A DNA stretch of 64,000 nucleotides from Macondimonas sp045864775 (lineage in GTDB: Bacteria > Pseudomonadota > Gammaproteobacteria > UBA5335), in contig BTVR01000002.1 of assembly GCA_045864775.1 (NCBI GenBank), positions 310,001 to 374,000 on the forward strand, given 5' to 3'. How positions within the stretch are numbered: the first letter of the stretch is position 1; every line of letters starts with the position of its first letter. This document shows positions 1-8,815 of this stretch, piece by piece. The position numbers and the translations under genes are program-made. The notes below the pieces were generated by a model. The model worked only from the letters and a program-made list of their open reading frames with translations. It did no database searches and was not told the DNA's origin.

Positions 1-115
1 GACAAGAAGGCATCGGCGTCGGGATGGACGCTCGTCCGCAATACGATGCGAAGCGGACTGGTTCGGTCATGCGGGGGAACCGCATCGCAGCCTGGAAGAC
101 CGAGGCTGCTGGCAT
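1..115 (-). CDS. Possible N-terminus of an ICE gene running off the left edge
   Basis: A minus-strand reading frame starts at an ATG at 115 and stays open for 38 codons to the window edge (begins MPAASVFQAAMRFP). It has the direction of the other ICE genes and lies where the next gene after topB would be expected. There is no clear Shine-Dalgarno sequence, and an alternative ATG exists at 70. I do not recognise the product, and 38 codons in GC-rich DNA could be open by chance. Confidence 0.22.
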   Translation of the reverse strand, partial: MPAASVFQAAMRFPRMTEPVRFASYCGRASIPTPMPSC

Positions 116-809
116 GGTGCTGACAGGAGTCAGCGACGAATGGGCACAGGATTGGGCGTGCGCGCGTGCGCGTCATTCAGCAATCGGGACTGGCTGCCTC
201 CCGATTGCCGGTTCGCAAGAATTCGGTTCGCGCGCCCGCCAGTGGTCGGTCGGGATGGGGTGCACTCGGTGTCGGCCGCTCGACGACAGGGGGCGTGCCA
301 GGTTCGTCGGTCCCGCGTTTCTGGAAGGCAGGAGAAAGGCGCCGAAGGCTTGCGCCTTCGGCGACGGAGGAAGAAACCACCCGTGGGCTGTCGCAGGGAC
401 TTGGCCGTCGGTGGAGCCTGTCGCTGCATCAGCAGTCGCACCCGACCCATGTCGTGGCTGGGGTCGAAATTCTTCGGCACACATCCGTGCACAAAGGGAG
501 CCCGTTGTTTCACCGGCGGGCACCGGCACTGATTACCGTCGACCCGAGGGGTCTCCCGACGACTCGCATCACGCTGGAAGCGGCAAGCCTTCGGGGGACC
601 CCTCGCGGTGGACGCAACGACGCCGATCATGGGAACCGCGCAGATGCGATTCGAGGAGCAAGGGCCTTCTCGTCCCGCGGGCCGTGGGGCATGGCGGGAC
701 GCGCACACCGTTGCAGAAGGTGACGCGCGCTGGGGAGTCCCGCGGGGTGCGCGGGCGTTGGGCCATGCCGCCGGTGGAACGGCTGGCGCGGCGCGGGGTT
801 CGTGGAGCG
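116..809. other. About 700-bp stretch without a recognisable gene, downstream of topB
   Basis: Several overlapping frames are open here because of high GC, but their translations are Arg/Pro-rich, low in recognisable structure and mutually antisense, so I call none of them. The stretch contains a strong hairpin at 340-363. It sits inside the ICE between topB and the next block of conjugation genes. Confidence 0.4.
340..363. repeat. Perfect 10-bp inverted repeat, 4-nt loop
   Basis: CGCCGAAGGC (340-349) and GCCTTCGGCG (354-363) are perfect reverse complements around the loop TTGC. On the minus strand the hairpin is followed by CTTTCTCC, which is weakly T-rich, so it might terminate the long minus-strand ICE transcript after topB. 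A structured RNA or protein-binding site is equally possible. Confidence 0.5.
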
Positions 810-2825
810 TCAGGACGCCTTGGGTGCGGTGCGCCGCTTGCGCGGCGCGCTGCGCTTGCCGCCGGTCGCGGATTCGATGGCCATCGTGCCCTTGCAGTCC
901 GGATAGCGGCTACAGGACCAGAAGGCACCGCTCTTGCCCGTGCGCTGGCGCATCGGCGAGCCGCATTGCGGACAGGCTGGCGCGGGTGGCAGTTGGATGG
1001 AGAGCGTTGCGGTGCGGTATTGCTGCACGAGCTGGGCGACCCAGGCGGATTGCTTGGCGATGAAGGCGTCCAGCGTCATCTGCCGCGCTTCGATCATGTC
1101 CAGCGCCTGTTCCCACACGGCGGTCGTGCCCGGATCTGCGATCGCTGGCGGCACCGCGTCGATCAGGGTGAAGGCCGCATCGGAAGCCCGGATCGCGCGG
1201 CCCTTCTTCAGCAGATAGCCGCGGCCCAGCAGTCCGTTGATGATGTTGGCGCGCGTGGCCTCGGTGCCGATGCCGGTGGTGTCCTTGAGCTTCTGCTTGA
1301 GCCGCGGGTCGGTGACCAGCCTGGCGACGCCCTTCATGGCCTTGACCAGCTCGCCCTGCGTGTACGGCTTGGGCGGCAGGGTCTTCAATGCCTTCAGATC
1401 GACGGCGCCGATGGGGCATGACAAGCCGGCGTGCAGCGCGGGCAGCACCTGGCTGCGCTGTGCGTCCTCGTCCGGTTCGTCCGGTGCCGGCGCCGCCAGC
1501 ACCTGGCGCCAGCCGGTCACGACAATCTGCTTGCCGACCGCGGTGAGCGACTGGCCGGCGCACGCGAACTGCGCCACGGTGCGGTCGAACTCGTGATGCG
1601 GCAGGAACTGTGCGAGGTAGTGGGCGCGGATCAGTCGGTAGACGGCCAGCTCCTTGTCGTTCAGGGCCGATAGGTTCGCCGGTTCGAGCGTTGGAATGAT
1701 GCCGTGGTGCGCCGTGACCTTGGCGTCGTTCCATGCGCGCGAGCGCTGATGGGGATCGAGCTTGGCGACCAGCGGGCGAAGGCTTGGATCGGTCTTGACC
1801 AGGCTGTCGAGTACGGTCGGCACTTCGGCCAGCATGTTCTCGGGCAGATAGCCCGAATCCGAGCGAGGATAGGTCGTGGCCTTGTGCGTCTCGTAGAGGG
1901 ACTGCGCGATGTCCAGCGTCTCCTGCACGTCCAGCCCAAGCTGCTTGGAACACACTTCCTGAAGCGTTCCCAGGTCGAACGGCAGCGGCGGTCCCTCGCG
2001 CATGCGCTCGGTCTCGACGGACACCACTTGCGCGCTGACGGCCGCGCGCATGCGTTCGTCCGCCTGCTGCGCGACGGGCTGCTGCAGGCAGCGCCCGGCG
2101 TCGTCGGTGCAACCCGCCGGAGGCGTCCAGTTGGCCACGAAGGACTGGCCGGCATGAGCCAGCAACACCTCGATCGTCCAGAACGGCACGGAGACGAAGC
2201 GCGCGATCTCGCGGTCGCGGTCCACGACGAGCTTCAGCGTCGGCGTCTGCACGCGACCGACCGACAGCACGCCGGAATAGCCGGCCTGGCGCCCGAGCAC
2301 AGTGAATAGCCGGCTCAGGTTCATGCCGATCAGCCAGTCGGCGCGCGAGCGCGCCAGGGCCGAGTAGTACAGCGGCAACGTCTCGCCGGACGGCTTGAGC
2401 GCGCCGAGTGCCTTGCGGATCGACGCATCGTTGAGCGCGGACAACCACAGCCGTTGGATCGGGCCGCGGTAGCCGCAGTAGTCGATCAGCTCGCGGGCGA
2501 TCATCTCGCCCTCGCGATCGGCGTCGGTCGCGATCACCAGATCGGTGGCCTGTGCCAGCAGCTGCTTGACGACCTTGAACTGCGTGGCGGTCTTGGCCTT
2601 GACCACGACCTGCCAGTGCTGGGGAATGATGGGCAGCGGTTCCAGCGCCCATCGCTTGTACTGCTCACCGTAGGCTTCCGGGGGAGCGGTCTCGATCAGA
2701 TGGCCGATGCCCCAGGTCACGCCGAGGCCAGAGCCGGTGTAGCAGCCGTTGCCTCGCTGCGTGGCGCCCAGGACGCGGGCGATGTCCTTGCCCTGGGAAG
2801 GCTTCTCGCACAGAACCACGCGCAT
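810..2825 (-). CDS. topB: DNA topoisomerase III (ICE-encoded)
   Basis: Type IA topoisomerase of 671 aa that passes single strands through transient breaks. ICE copies are thought to help resolve element DNA during replication or transfer. The TOPRIM domain occupies about residues 1-135, with the metal-binding DADREGE at 101-107. The catalytic tyrosine is Y319 in TTYPRSD. The C-terminus has a Cys4 zinc-ribbon (CPQCG...WSCSRYPDC) like topoisomerase IA C-terminal repeats. It is the last gene of the minus-strand ICE cluster seen here, after ssb. A palindrome lies about 210 bp upstream of its start (3038-3054). It is distinct from chromosomal TopA because of length and ICE context. Confidence 0.93.
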   Translation of the reverse strand: MRVVLCEKPSQGKDIARVLGATQRGNGCYTGSGLGVTWGIGHLIETAPPEAYGEQYKRWALEPLPIIPQHWQVVVKAKTATQFKVVKQLLAQATDLVIATDADREGEMIARELIDYCGYRGPIQRLWLSALNDASIRKALGALKPSGETLPLYYSALARSRADWLIGMNLSRLFTVLGRQAGYSGVLSVGRVQTPTLKLVVDRDREIARFVSVPFWTIEVLLAHAGQSFVANWTPPAGCTDDAGRCLQQPVAQQADERMRAAVSAQVVSVETERMREGPPLPFDLGTLQEVCSKQLGLDVQETLDIAQSLYETHKATTYPRSDSGYLPENMLAEVPTVLDSLVKTDPSLRPLVAKLDPHQRSRAWNDAKVTAHHGIIPTLEPANLSALNDKELAVYRLIRAHYLAQFLPHHEFDRTVAQFACAGQSLTAVGKQIVVTGWRQVLAAPAPDEPDEDAQRSQVLPALHAGLSCPIGAVDLKALKTLPPKPYTQGELVKAMKGVARLVTDPRLKQKLKDTTGIGTEATRANIINGLLGRGYLLKKGRAIRASDAAFTLIDAVPPAIADPGTTAVWEQALDMIEARQMTLDAFIAKQSAWVAQLVQQYRTATLSIQLPPAPACPQCGSPMRQRTGKSGAFWSCSRYPDCKGTMAIESATGGKRSAPRKRRTAPKAS

Positions 2826-3037
2826 GAAGCCTCCTGATGTGCGTGAGGGTCATTGAATGACCGTCAGCATTCCCCGGCAGCCGCGAATGTGGCAGCAAAC
2901 AACACGGCAGCGGGGGATCCCAGGTTCTGCTGGCGCAAGCGCGCCGTCATCCAGGCTGCGGCCGCAGTGCACGGGCCTGCACGGTCCGGAAGCGTCTGCT
3001 TCGGCGCTGGCGCAGCGCTCCATGGACGCCAGTGGAA

Positions 3038-3054
3038 CTATCCCCTGGGGATAG
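3038..3054. promoter_or_regulatory. 17-bp palindrome CTATCCCCTGGGGATAG, copy 1
   Basis: Perfect inverted repeat CTATCCCC-T-GGGGATAG in the intergenic region between ssb and topB. The same palindrome, with central A instead of T, occurs at 5048-5064. On the minus strand both copies are followed by TT. Placement upstream of two co-directional ICE genes suggests an operator or activator site. No binding protein can be named from the sequence. Confidence 0.55.
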
Positions 3055-3120
3055 GGCGCGTCCGGGCGCTGCGAAGAAGTGGAGCAGCTCTCCGCGAGCG
3101 CGGCGCTGCTCCACCGGGTT

Positions 3121-3519
3121 TCACGTGGCGTCCGGGTCCGGATCGGTGCTGGCCGGCTTGGCGCTGAGCTTCACGGACTCCACGCGGAACGGCAGGATGC
3201 CGACGCGGCGCGCTTCGATCTTGAACGTGGTGCGCTCGTTCTCCTCGGCATCTTCCCACTCGTCCTTGACCGTGCGGCCCTCGACCAGCACCCGCATCCC
3301 CTTCTGATACAGGGTCTGCCAATGCTCGGCATCGCGATGCCACAGTTCGACCGGCGCCCAATAGCCGCCGCGGTCCTCGTAGCCGTCCTTGGTCGGGACG
3401 GGGTTGTCGAAGTAGACGTTCAGGCGCAGCAGCCTGCGCGGCTCCTCGTTGCCGTGGGGGAACTCCCGGAAATCCGGCGCAGAACCGATGTTGCCTTCGC
3501 CGACGAAATGCGTGCTCAT
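3121..3519 (-). CDS. ssb: ICE single-stranded DNA-binding protein
   Basis: 132-aa OB-fold type protein (starts MSTHFVGEGNIGSAPDFREF) matching the SSB variant found in clc/PFGI-1-type ICEs. It would coat single-stranded element DNA during replication and transfer. Aromatic-rich β-strand segments (GYWAPVELWHRDAEHW) and VLVEGRTVKDEW are as in SSB proteins. The C-terminus ends STDPDPDAT and lacks the usual DDDIPF tip that recruits host replication proteins. It lies between the DUF3158 gene and topB in the conserved ICE order. Confidence 0.85.
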   Translation of the reverse strand: MSTHFVGEGNIGSAPDFREFPHGNEEPRRLLRLNVYFDNPVPTKDGYEDRGGYWAPVELWHRDAEHWQTLYQKGMRVLVEGRTVKDEWEDAEENERTTFKIEARRVGILPFRVESVKLSAKPASTDPDPDAT

Positions 3520-3591
3520 GTGTGGACTCCTGTGGTGGTGGGAATGACCTGCGCTACCGTGGTTGGCGCAGTGGCTGGGGGTCGAAGTCGG

Positions 3592-4140
3592 TCAGGTGTG
3601 CGCTGCGCCGTTCGACGCGGGCTGGGATGCAGCGGTCCCGCTGCGGCGCTGGTAGACCGCATGCGCCTGGTCGAGCTTGCTGGCGCAGTCGACGGCTTGC
3701 CGGCCCAGGGTATGCAGCAGGCTGATCTGCATGTTCAGCACGACGCGCTGGACCTCCATCGCGAACAGGTCGTCGATCAGGGTGTCCGGCGTGGCGGGGC
3801 TCTCCATCAGCTCCTGCCACAGGGCCACGCCCATCGCGGAGCGGTCCTGCCTGCGCCAGCGCAGGAAGACGGTGCCTGCGCCAGTGGTTTGCTGGGCCAG
3901 TTGAATGGGCAGCAGGCGGAAGGGATAGGTGCCGGCCTGCGCCAGCACGCGCCGCTGCGCCAGTTCGATCAGCCCGTCCCGCAGCGCGTGGCACTGGCCG
4001 GCCCAGTCCTGAAGGGTCCTCTTACCCTTAAAGGGTCTTAAAAGGCCTTTTAGAGAGGCTGCGTGTTCCAGTTGCTGGAAGTCCGCCTGTTCCAGATTGA
4101 AGAAGCGCCGGGGAGCGCTCGCGTCGAGGGAGGGCTTCAT
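3592..4140 (-). CDS. DUF3158 family ICE protein
   Basis: 182-aa protein of unknown function. It is identified by its fixed position between the TIGR03761 gene and ssb in ICEs of this family and by its overall character (begins MKPSLDASAPRRFFNLEQADF). Its start overlaps the TIGR03761 stop by 4 bp (ATGA), indicating translational coupling. No membrane segment or catalytic motif is visible. The family assignment is from recall of the gene order and N-terminal pattern, not from a search. Confidence 0.7.
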   Translation of the reverse strand: MKPSLDASAPRRFFNLEQADFQQLEHAASLKGLLRPFKGKRTLQDWAGQCHALRDGLIELAQRRVLAQAGTYPFRLLPIQLAQQTTGAGTVFLRWRRQDRSAMGVALWQELMESPATPDTLIDDLFAMEVQRVVLNMQISLLHTLGRQAVDCASKLDQAHAVYQRRSGTAASQPASNGAAHT

Positions 4141-4928
4141 GCTGGCTCACCCCCATCGGCTTCTGACGGCGTTGCCCCCGGTTCGGCGCGGTCATCCTCG
4201 TTCGATTCGTGCTCGTCCACCGCCGCCGAGCGGCGCGATGGCGACGACGACAGTGGGGAGCGACGCGCGATGGGAGGGGCGTAGCGCGAACGGCGCGTGC
4301 CTTCGAGAACGTCCTGTGGCAGCTCTCCATACTTCTCGACTGCGGCACGCGCGGCGGCGTTCTTGGCGGCGAAGTCATCGCGCGTGCAGCCGGAATAGCG
4401 GTACTGCTGCGCCAGCGAGAACAGGCTGCGCAGCGCATGGGCGCCCTCATTGAGCCAGCGCTCCAGCGTCGAGCGATCGATCAGCGCGGTGTGATGGGCC
4501 AGGATCAGCTTCCGCGCCAGGTCGTCGTAGTCCGCCAGCAGGTAGACGGCCATGAAGCCGAGCTGGGCGTTGACGAACAAGGGCAGCTTGACCGGCTGTA
4601 CGTTGAGGTTCTCACCCAGCGACAGCGCTGGCGGCACGTCCGAGAGCGCTTGGTCGACCTGCTCGCGCAGCGTCTGCAAGCTGGCTTTGGTTTGCGCGAG
4701 CTTGTCTTCGATCCGAAGCATCCACCAGTCGCTATACGGATCGTCCTGCTCGGCGCCGCGCTTCATCTTGTTCATGACGGCGATGTAGCCGTTGAGGCCG
4801 ACGATGCCGGGCCGTCCTTCGGCGGCAGCGCGGCCGTGCCAGATGCGCGAGGCATGATGGGTGTGCAGCGTCAGTGACATCGCACTGCGCAGCGACCCGA
4901 GATTGAGTTGCAAGGGTTCGTTGGCCAT
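4137..4928 (-). CDS. ICE protein, TIGR03761 (PFL_4669) family
   Basis: 263-aa protein of the integrating conjugative element family TIGR03761, function unknown. The start MANEPLQLNLGSLRSAMSLTLHTHHASRIWHGR and the segment GRPGIVGLNGYIAVMNKMKRGAEQDDPYSDWWM fit that family. The C-terminal ~50 residues are low-complexity and rich in R, S, P, E and D. It overlaps the DUF3158 gene by 4 bp. The second copy of the 17-bp palindrome lies about 120 bp upstream of its start, so it may head a transcript with DUF3158 and ssb. Confidence 0.8.
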   Translation of the reverse strand: MANEPLQLNLGSLRSAMSLTLHTHHASRIWHGRAAAEGRPGIVGLNGYIAVMNKMKRGAEQDDPYSDWWMLRIEDKLAQTKASLQTLREQVDQALSDVPPALSLGENLNVQPVKLPLFVNAQLGFMAVYLLADYDDLARKLILAHHTALIDRSTLERWLNEGAHALRSLFSLAQQYRYSGCTRDDFAAKNAAARAAVEKYGELPQDVLEGTRRSRYAPPIARRSPLSSSPSRRSAAVDEHESNEDDRAEPGATPSEADGGEPA

Positions 4929-5047
4929 GGAGACGACTCACAGTTGGTGAACGAGTTGCGAGCATCCCGGCGAGCAGGAAGGCCGTCAGTCAACAAAGCG
5001 CACTAGCGCCCCGCCAGTTTCCGGTCGCGGAAGGCAAGCTGTTCCAA

Positions 5048-5064
5048 CTATCCCCAGGGGATAG
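5048..5064. promoter_or_regulatory. 17-bp palindrome CTATCCCCAGGGGATAG, copy 2
   Basis: Second copy of the palindrome at 3038-3054, with a central A. It lies in the gap between the STY4528-family stop (5110) and the TIGR03761 start (4928). Read on the minus strand the two copies share CTATCCCCWGGGGATAGTT. It is presumed to be a regulatory site of the ICE. Confidence 0.55.
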
Positions 5065-5109
5065 CTCCAGGGAGAGCCAAGGCGGTCTGATCACGCGGAC
5101 GAAACGCCG

Positions 5110-6291
5110 TCACGACTTGCTCAACAACGATCGCAGCTCCGACAGGCGGGCCTGGACGACTTCGGGACTCGCCGGTTTGGCGGCGGGTGCGGGATTGCCG
5201 GCGTGCTTGGCGGCGCCGGATTCGGCGTCTGATTGGCCTGCCCACGCCTTGAACTCCCCGCGGATCGCCTTCTGGATGATGCCGAACAGGTAGCCCGCAG
5301 GATTGCGCACCGTGCTGCCCCGGCAGCGCGCATTCCATTCGTCGAGCACGGACTGGCGCAGGTCGGCGTCGACCTGCTGCAGGGCCACCAGCGCGCCGGC
5401 CTGCTGCTCGTGTTTCAGGTACCCGAAGCGTTCGGGCAGGCGGAGGTTCTGCAACGCGCGCGGTACTGTACGTACTTCATTTATACGACTACTCAGTACT
5501 TCAGTACGGTCCTGCTTCGGATTCCGAAGAGAGGCGGATTCGCCGGGTTTCCCGCCTGCTTCGGAATCGGAAGACGGCTGCGATCGGTTCCGAAGAGGGG
5601 GTGCGGCGCCTTCTTCGGATTCCTGGTCCGCTTGATCCTGTGGATAAGTCTCTTGCTCGTCGGCGGGCTGTCGGGCCATGCGCTGTGCCAGCACTTGGAG
5701 ACGTGTTGGCAGCACGCGGCCGTTGAGCAAGGGATCATCGGTCAGTTCGCGCAGCGCCTGCTGTCCTACGCGCTGAACGGCCTTGCTCGCATGGGTCAGG
5801 GCCTGGCTGATCAGCTCCAGGTAGCCCGAGTCGAGCTGCATGGCCTCGAACGGGCTCAACGGTTCGTCGTGCAGCACGTACAGGTTGCCGAGGATGCGAC
5901 CGCTTCTGGCGTCGCGCCGCCGGCGCACCAGGCTGAACCAGCGCGTGAGCCGCAACACCGTCAAGGCGCGTGCGACGGTTTCGTGGGACGCTTTCGGCAC
6001 GCAGGGCATCGAGGTCAGCCATGGGCGCAGTTGCTCGTAGGTCGGCCACGCAGTCAGGCCGTCGTCGTTGAGCATCAAGCGACACACCTGCCAGGCGTTG
6101 CGCTCCAATGGCGTGAGCCGTCGATCGAAGAACAAGGCTCGCGGCACCGCCTCGTGGCGATTGCCACTGAACAGAAAGCCGTCTTGGGGGCCGCTGTCGC
6201 GGGTGCGCGCAGCTTCCAGGCGCTGCAAGGCGCCGTCGAGGATGGTCGATAGCGAAACGGGGCCAGTCGCGTCAGAGCGTGGCGTCGTCAT
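5110..6291 (-). CDS. STY4528-family ICE protein, putative replication/DNA-binding
   Basis: 393-aa protein of the STY4528 family, conserved next to DUF2857 and parB in pathogenicity islands and ICEs. Residues about 50-150 (FFDRRLTPLERNAWQVCRLML...YEQLRPWL...ETVARALTVLRLTRWF) look like a winged-helix domain of the kind used by plasmid and phage replication initiators. The middle (about 200-270) is polar and low-complexity. The C-terminal part resembles the tail of such proteins (GYLFGIIQKAIRGEFKAW). It starts 4 bp after the DUF2857 stop. Function is inferred only. Confidence 0.7.
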   Translation of the reverse strand: MTTPRSDATGPVSLSTILDGALQRLEAARTRDSGPQDGFLFSGNRHEAVPRALFFDRRLTPLERNAWQVCRLMLNDDGLTAWPTYEQLRPWLTSMPCVPKASHETVARALTVLRLTRWFSLVRRRRDARSGRILGNLYVLHDEPLSPFEAMQLDSGYLELISQALTHASKAVQRVGQQALRELTDDPLLNGRVLPTRLQVLAQRMARQPADEQETYPQDQADQESEEGAAPPLRNRSQPSSDSEAGGKPGESASLRNPKQDRTEVLSSRINEVRTVPRALQNLRLPERFGYLKHEQQAGALVALQQVDADLRQSVLDEWNARCRGSTVRNPAGYLFGIIQKAIRGEFKAWAGQSDAESGAAKHAGNPAPAAKPASPEVVQARLSELRSLLSKS

Positions 6292-6295
6292 GGGC

Positions 6296-6856
6296 CTACA
6301 CCAGCCCTTGATCGATCCAGCTCCGTATCGCGGCCCAGAGCACCGACATGGGCAAGGACAGCGACTCGGCCAGGTCCATCGTCAACGTCAGCATCGCGCT
6401 TTCGTCATCCAGTGCGATGCCGCGCTCCGCGATGGCGGGCTTCCAGCGATGCCACAGGGCAGTCTCCTGCTCCTCGTTCAGCACCGGGTGCCGACCCTTG
6501 CGCTTCGGTAGCCCCAGGATCTCGCGCCGCAAGGCGACTTCCTGGTGGGTGAGTCCATAGAACTTGCTGACCATCTCGGTACTGGCACCGAGTCTGAGCA
6601 TGCGATCGACCGTGCTGATCTCGTGCTCAATGTCGTGCATCTGGCTGACCAGCCGCCACAGCATGTCTTGGTTCACCTTGACCGTGCACCAGGGCACGCG
6701 CGCGTTGGCCAACAGCGCGACCAACGCCGGCTGCTTGAGCACGTCCAGCTCGCGCTCTCCGAACCCCATCGCCAGGCAGCGGCGCAGTTGGCCGTTGCGC
6801 AGGTCGTGCAGGGCCTGGGCGACAACAGCTTGGTTCAAGGGATGGGGTGCCGTCAT
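6296..6856 (-). CDS. DUF2857 domain ICE protein (STY4526-like)
   Basis: 186-aa protein of the DUF2857 family, recognised by its place between parB and STY4528 and by the sequence around ALHDLRNGQLRRCLAMGFGERELDVLK. The central segment STEMVSKFYGLTHQEVALRREILG looks like a helix-turn-helix, so a DNA-binding or regulatory role is likely but unproven. A GGAGG ribosome-binding site stands just before the ATG. The gene lies 17 bp downstream of parB and 4 bp before the STY4528 gene, in one operon. Confidence 0.75.
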   Translation of the reverse strand: MTAPHPLNQAVVAQALHDLRNGQLRRCLAMGFGERELDVLKQPALVALLANARVPWCTVKVNQDMLWRLVSQMHDIEHEISTVDRMLRLGASTEMVSKFYGLTHQEVALRREILGLPKRKGRHPVLNEEQETALWHRWKPAIAERGIALDDESAMLTLTMDLAESLSLPMSVLWAAIRSWIDQGLV

Positions 6857-6873
6857 GATCGCCTCCGATCCGA

Positions 6874-8580
6874 TCAGCCCGAGGATGCGTCGCTGGCGTC
6901 TGCTTCCAGGTCCAACAGGCGACGCGCCAGCCGCAACAGGCGAAAGAGCTTGACCAGCCCGGTATCGCTGAGGCGAGGCATGGTGGCGGGCGCGCTTCCC
7001 AGCAGCAGCGTGCCGAGCGCCGTTTCCAGGGGGAACGGGTCGCGCCGCGCGCCGGCAGGTGGTTCAGCGCCATGGCCCATGGCCTGCAGCAGGGCCAGCA
7101 CCGCCCGGCCGAACGGCCGCAGCGCGGCCGTGCGGGGAGCGAGGCATACGAAACCGAGACCGGCGTCCGACGCGCCGATGCAGTCGGCCAGCTGCGCCTC
7201 CTCGGCGATCTCGCGGGCAAACTGCGCGATGTGCGTGCGCAATCCTTCGGGCGTGTCCAGTCCCGGCTCGATGTACCAAACGTCGGTGATGGGAAAGAGA
7301 CCGCCGGCCTGGACTGGAATGGCGCGCAGCACGTTATCGCGGAAGTCCGGCCGGTCTTCGCCGGTGTGCTCGGCGACCAGCTGTTGAATCGCCTGCAGCC
7401 GTTCGGTGCTGGTCGCCGGCGAGACGATGTGGTCTTGCAGCCGCTGGTTCTCTTCGTCCTCGGGTGCTGCCTGTGCCGGAGGAAGCATCGGCGGCGCTTC
7501 GGGTGGCGGCGCCTGCTTGGCTGCTGGCCTCGGCTGGCTCTCCTTCGAGGCTTCGCCTGTCTGCCGGCTTGGCGGCGCTGCCGCTGTCCCGGGTGGTGGT
7601 GCCGACGCGGGTAGTTGAGACGCAGATGCAGGATTCGATGACGACGGTGGCGCCGGTGTTTCCGCCGGCAACGTCGGCGGGCTGTTCACCGCGCGCTGTC
7701 GGCCTTCGACGTTGACGATATCCAGTTCCAGCGCGTTGTAATCGATGCCGAGCAGGTCCGACATCTGGCCGATCAATTCGTCCTGAACGCGCTGTGCGGT
7801 GAAATCGTCGGGCTGTGCGTCGAACTGCGCCAGGACCTCGTGGAACAGCGTGTCGAAGTCGGTCGGCTGCACCTTGCCGTGTACGCGCGTCTCCCAGGCC
7901 CACTCGGCGGCCTTGCGCAGGACCGCCAGCCGCTCGACCTGATGCCGGCCAAGTCCGCCGTAGAGCACATTGGGGATCGCGGGCAGCAGGTAGCGCACAG
8001 TGTCCTGCATCCGGCTGATGTGCGACTGCTGGATCGGATAGCCGTCTGCGGCAAGACGGCGGGCGAGTTCGGACTGCGACAGCGGCTTGCCGACTTCCTG
8101 TTCGTACAGCTCGCGCGCCTTCTCGATGCCAAGGGCACGTTCGATGAACGTGAGGCCGCCATGCAGTTCGTTCTCGGCCAGGTGGCCGGTCAGCGCGATG
8201 ATCTCGCCGCGTTCAGGCCAGGGCCTGAACAGGCACGAGATGCGGAAGAAGCGCTCGTCCTTCGTCTCCGACCACAGCTCGCGCAGGATCGCCAGCCGCG
8301 TGTTGCCGCCATTGCGGATGATGTAGTGGTCGGCGTCGGGCCGCCGGGTGATCGGTGGCGGCGCGTCCAGGCCGCGCTCACGGATCGACGCCTTGATTTC
8401 GTCGTAAAGCGGATTGCGGGTGATGCGTGGATCCAGCTCGTAGGAGCGCAGTTCGTCGAGCGTCACGACCATCGGCGTGTCCGCGATGGGATCGCTCAAT
8501 GCCCGCGCGACGGGGCTTTGTCGTTGGAAGCCCTCGGCCAGGAGCTTCGAGGCCATGTCGGCTGGCGTCAGGTCAGCCAT
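6874..8580 (-). CDS. parB: ParB-family partition/ICE maintenance protein
   Basis: 568-aa ParB/Spo0J-type protein, presumably acting with the ParA encoded upstream in stabilising the element. The ParB N-terminal domain lies around residues 35-110 (LRSYELDPRITRNPLYDEIKASI...HYIIRNGGNTRLAILREL), followed by a helix-turn-helix region (LSQSELARRLAADGYPIQQSHISRM). A long Pro/Ala/Ser-rich linker spans about residues 300-390. I chose the ATG at 8580 because AGGAGA stands 7 nt upstream and it overlaps the preceding stop (ATGGCTGA). An in-frame extension to 8616 exists. It is much longer than chromosomal ParB, as usual for ICE forms. Confidence 0.85.
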   Translation of the reverse strand: MADLTPADMASKLLAEGFQRQSPVARALSDPIADTPMVVTLDELRSYELDPRITRNPLYDEIKASIRERGLDAPPPITRRPDADHYIIRNGGNTRLAILRELWSETKDERFFRISCLFRPWPERGEIIALTGHLAENELHGGLTFIERALGIEKARELYEQEVGKPLSQSELARRLAADGYPIQQSHISRMQDTVRYLLPAIPNVLYGGLGRHQVERLAVLRKAAEWAWETRVHGKVQPTDFDTLFHEVLAQFDAQPDDFTAQRVQDELIGQMSDLLGIDYNALELDIVNVEGRQRAVNSPPTLPAETPAPPSSSNPASASQLPASAPPPGTAAAPPSRQTGEASKESQPRPAAKQAPPPEAPPMLPPAQAAPEDEENQRLQDHIVSPATSTERLQAIQQLVAEHTGEDRPDFRDNVLRAIPVQAGGLFPITDVWYIEPGLDTPEGLRTHIAQFAREIAEEAQLADCIGASDAGLGFVCLAPRTAALRPFGRAVLALLQAMGHGAEPPAGARRDPFPLETALGTLLLGSAPATMPRLSDTGLVKLFRLLRLARRLLDLEADASDASSG

Positions 8581-8815
8581 GGCCGTCTCCTGGCGCGCTT
8601 GCCTGCCGATCGGCACGTCGGAGCTGGGCGCGCGCGTTGCGCGCGGCGCGGTGGTCGCTTGCGGTGGAGCCGGTATAGATCGGCGGCAGGCCCGGCTTCG
8701 TGAATTTCAGATGGCCGCCGGGCGTCCGCACGACGTCCCAGCCCTCGCGCAGCGCGAAGTCGATCAGGCCGCGAAGCTGCTTGTGCCCACGCGTCAGGTC
8801 ATGGGCGCTGGACAC
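8573..8815 (-). CDS. Small HicA-like protein between parA and parB
   Basis: 80-aa protein from a GTG start with AAGGAG 8 nt upstream. It overlaps the end of parA (17 bp) and the start of parB (8 bp). The segment HKQLRGLIDFALREGWDVVR-TPGGHLKFTKPGL resembles the double-stranded-RNA-binding-like fold of HicA mRNA interferases, with a candidate catalytic His in GGHLKF. No HicB antitoxin gene is adjacent. Either it is a solitary domesticated HicA-like protein of the partition operon or the similarity is only structural. Confidence 0.6.
   Translation of the reverse strand: MSSAHDLTRGHKQLRGLIDFALREGWDVVRTPGGHLKFTKPGLPPIYTGSTASDHRAARNARAQLRRADRQASAPGDGHG

Noticed and set aside
24..1421. Plus-strand frame of 465 codons over the topB 3' end
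   Set aside because: It runs antisense to topB for 600 bp, and its other half has no recognisable motif. The shorter frames in 116-809 on both strands contradict each other.
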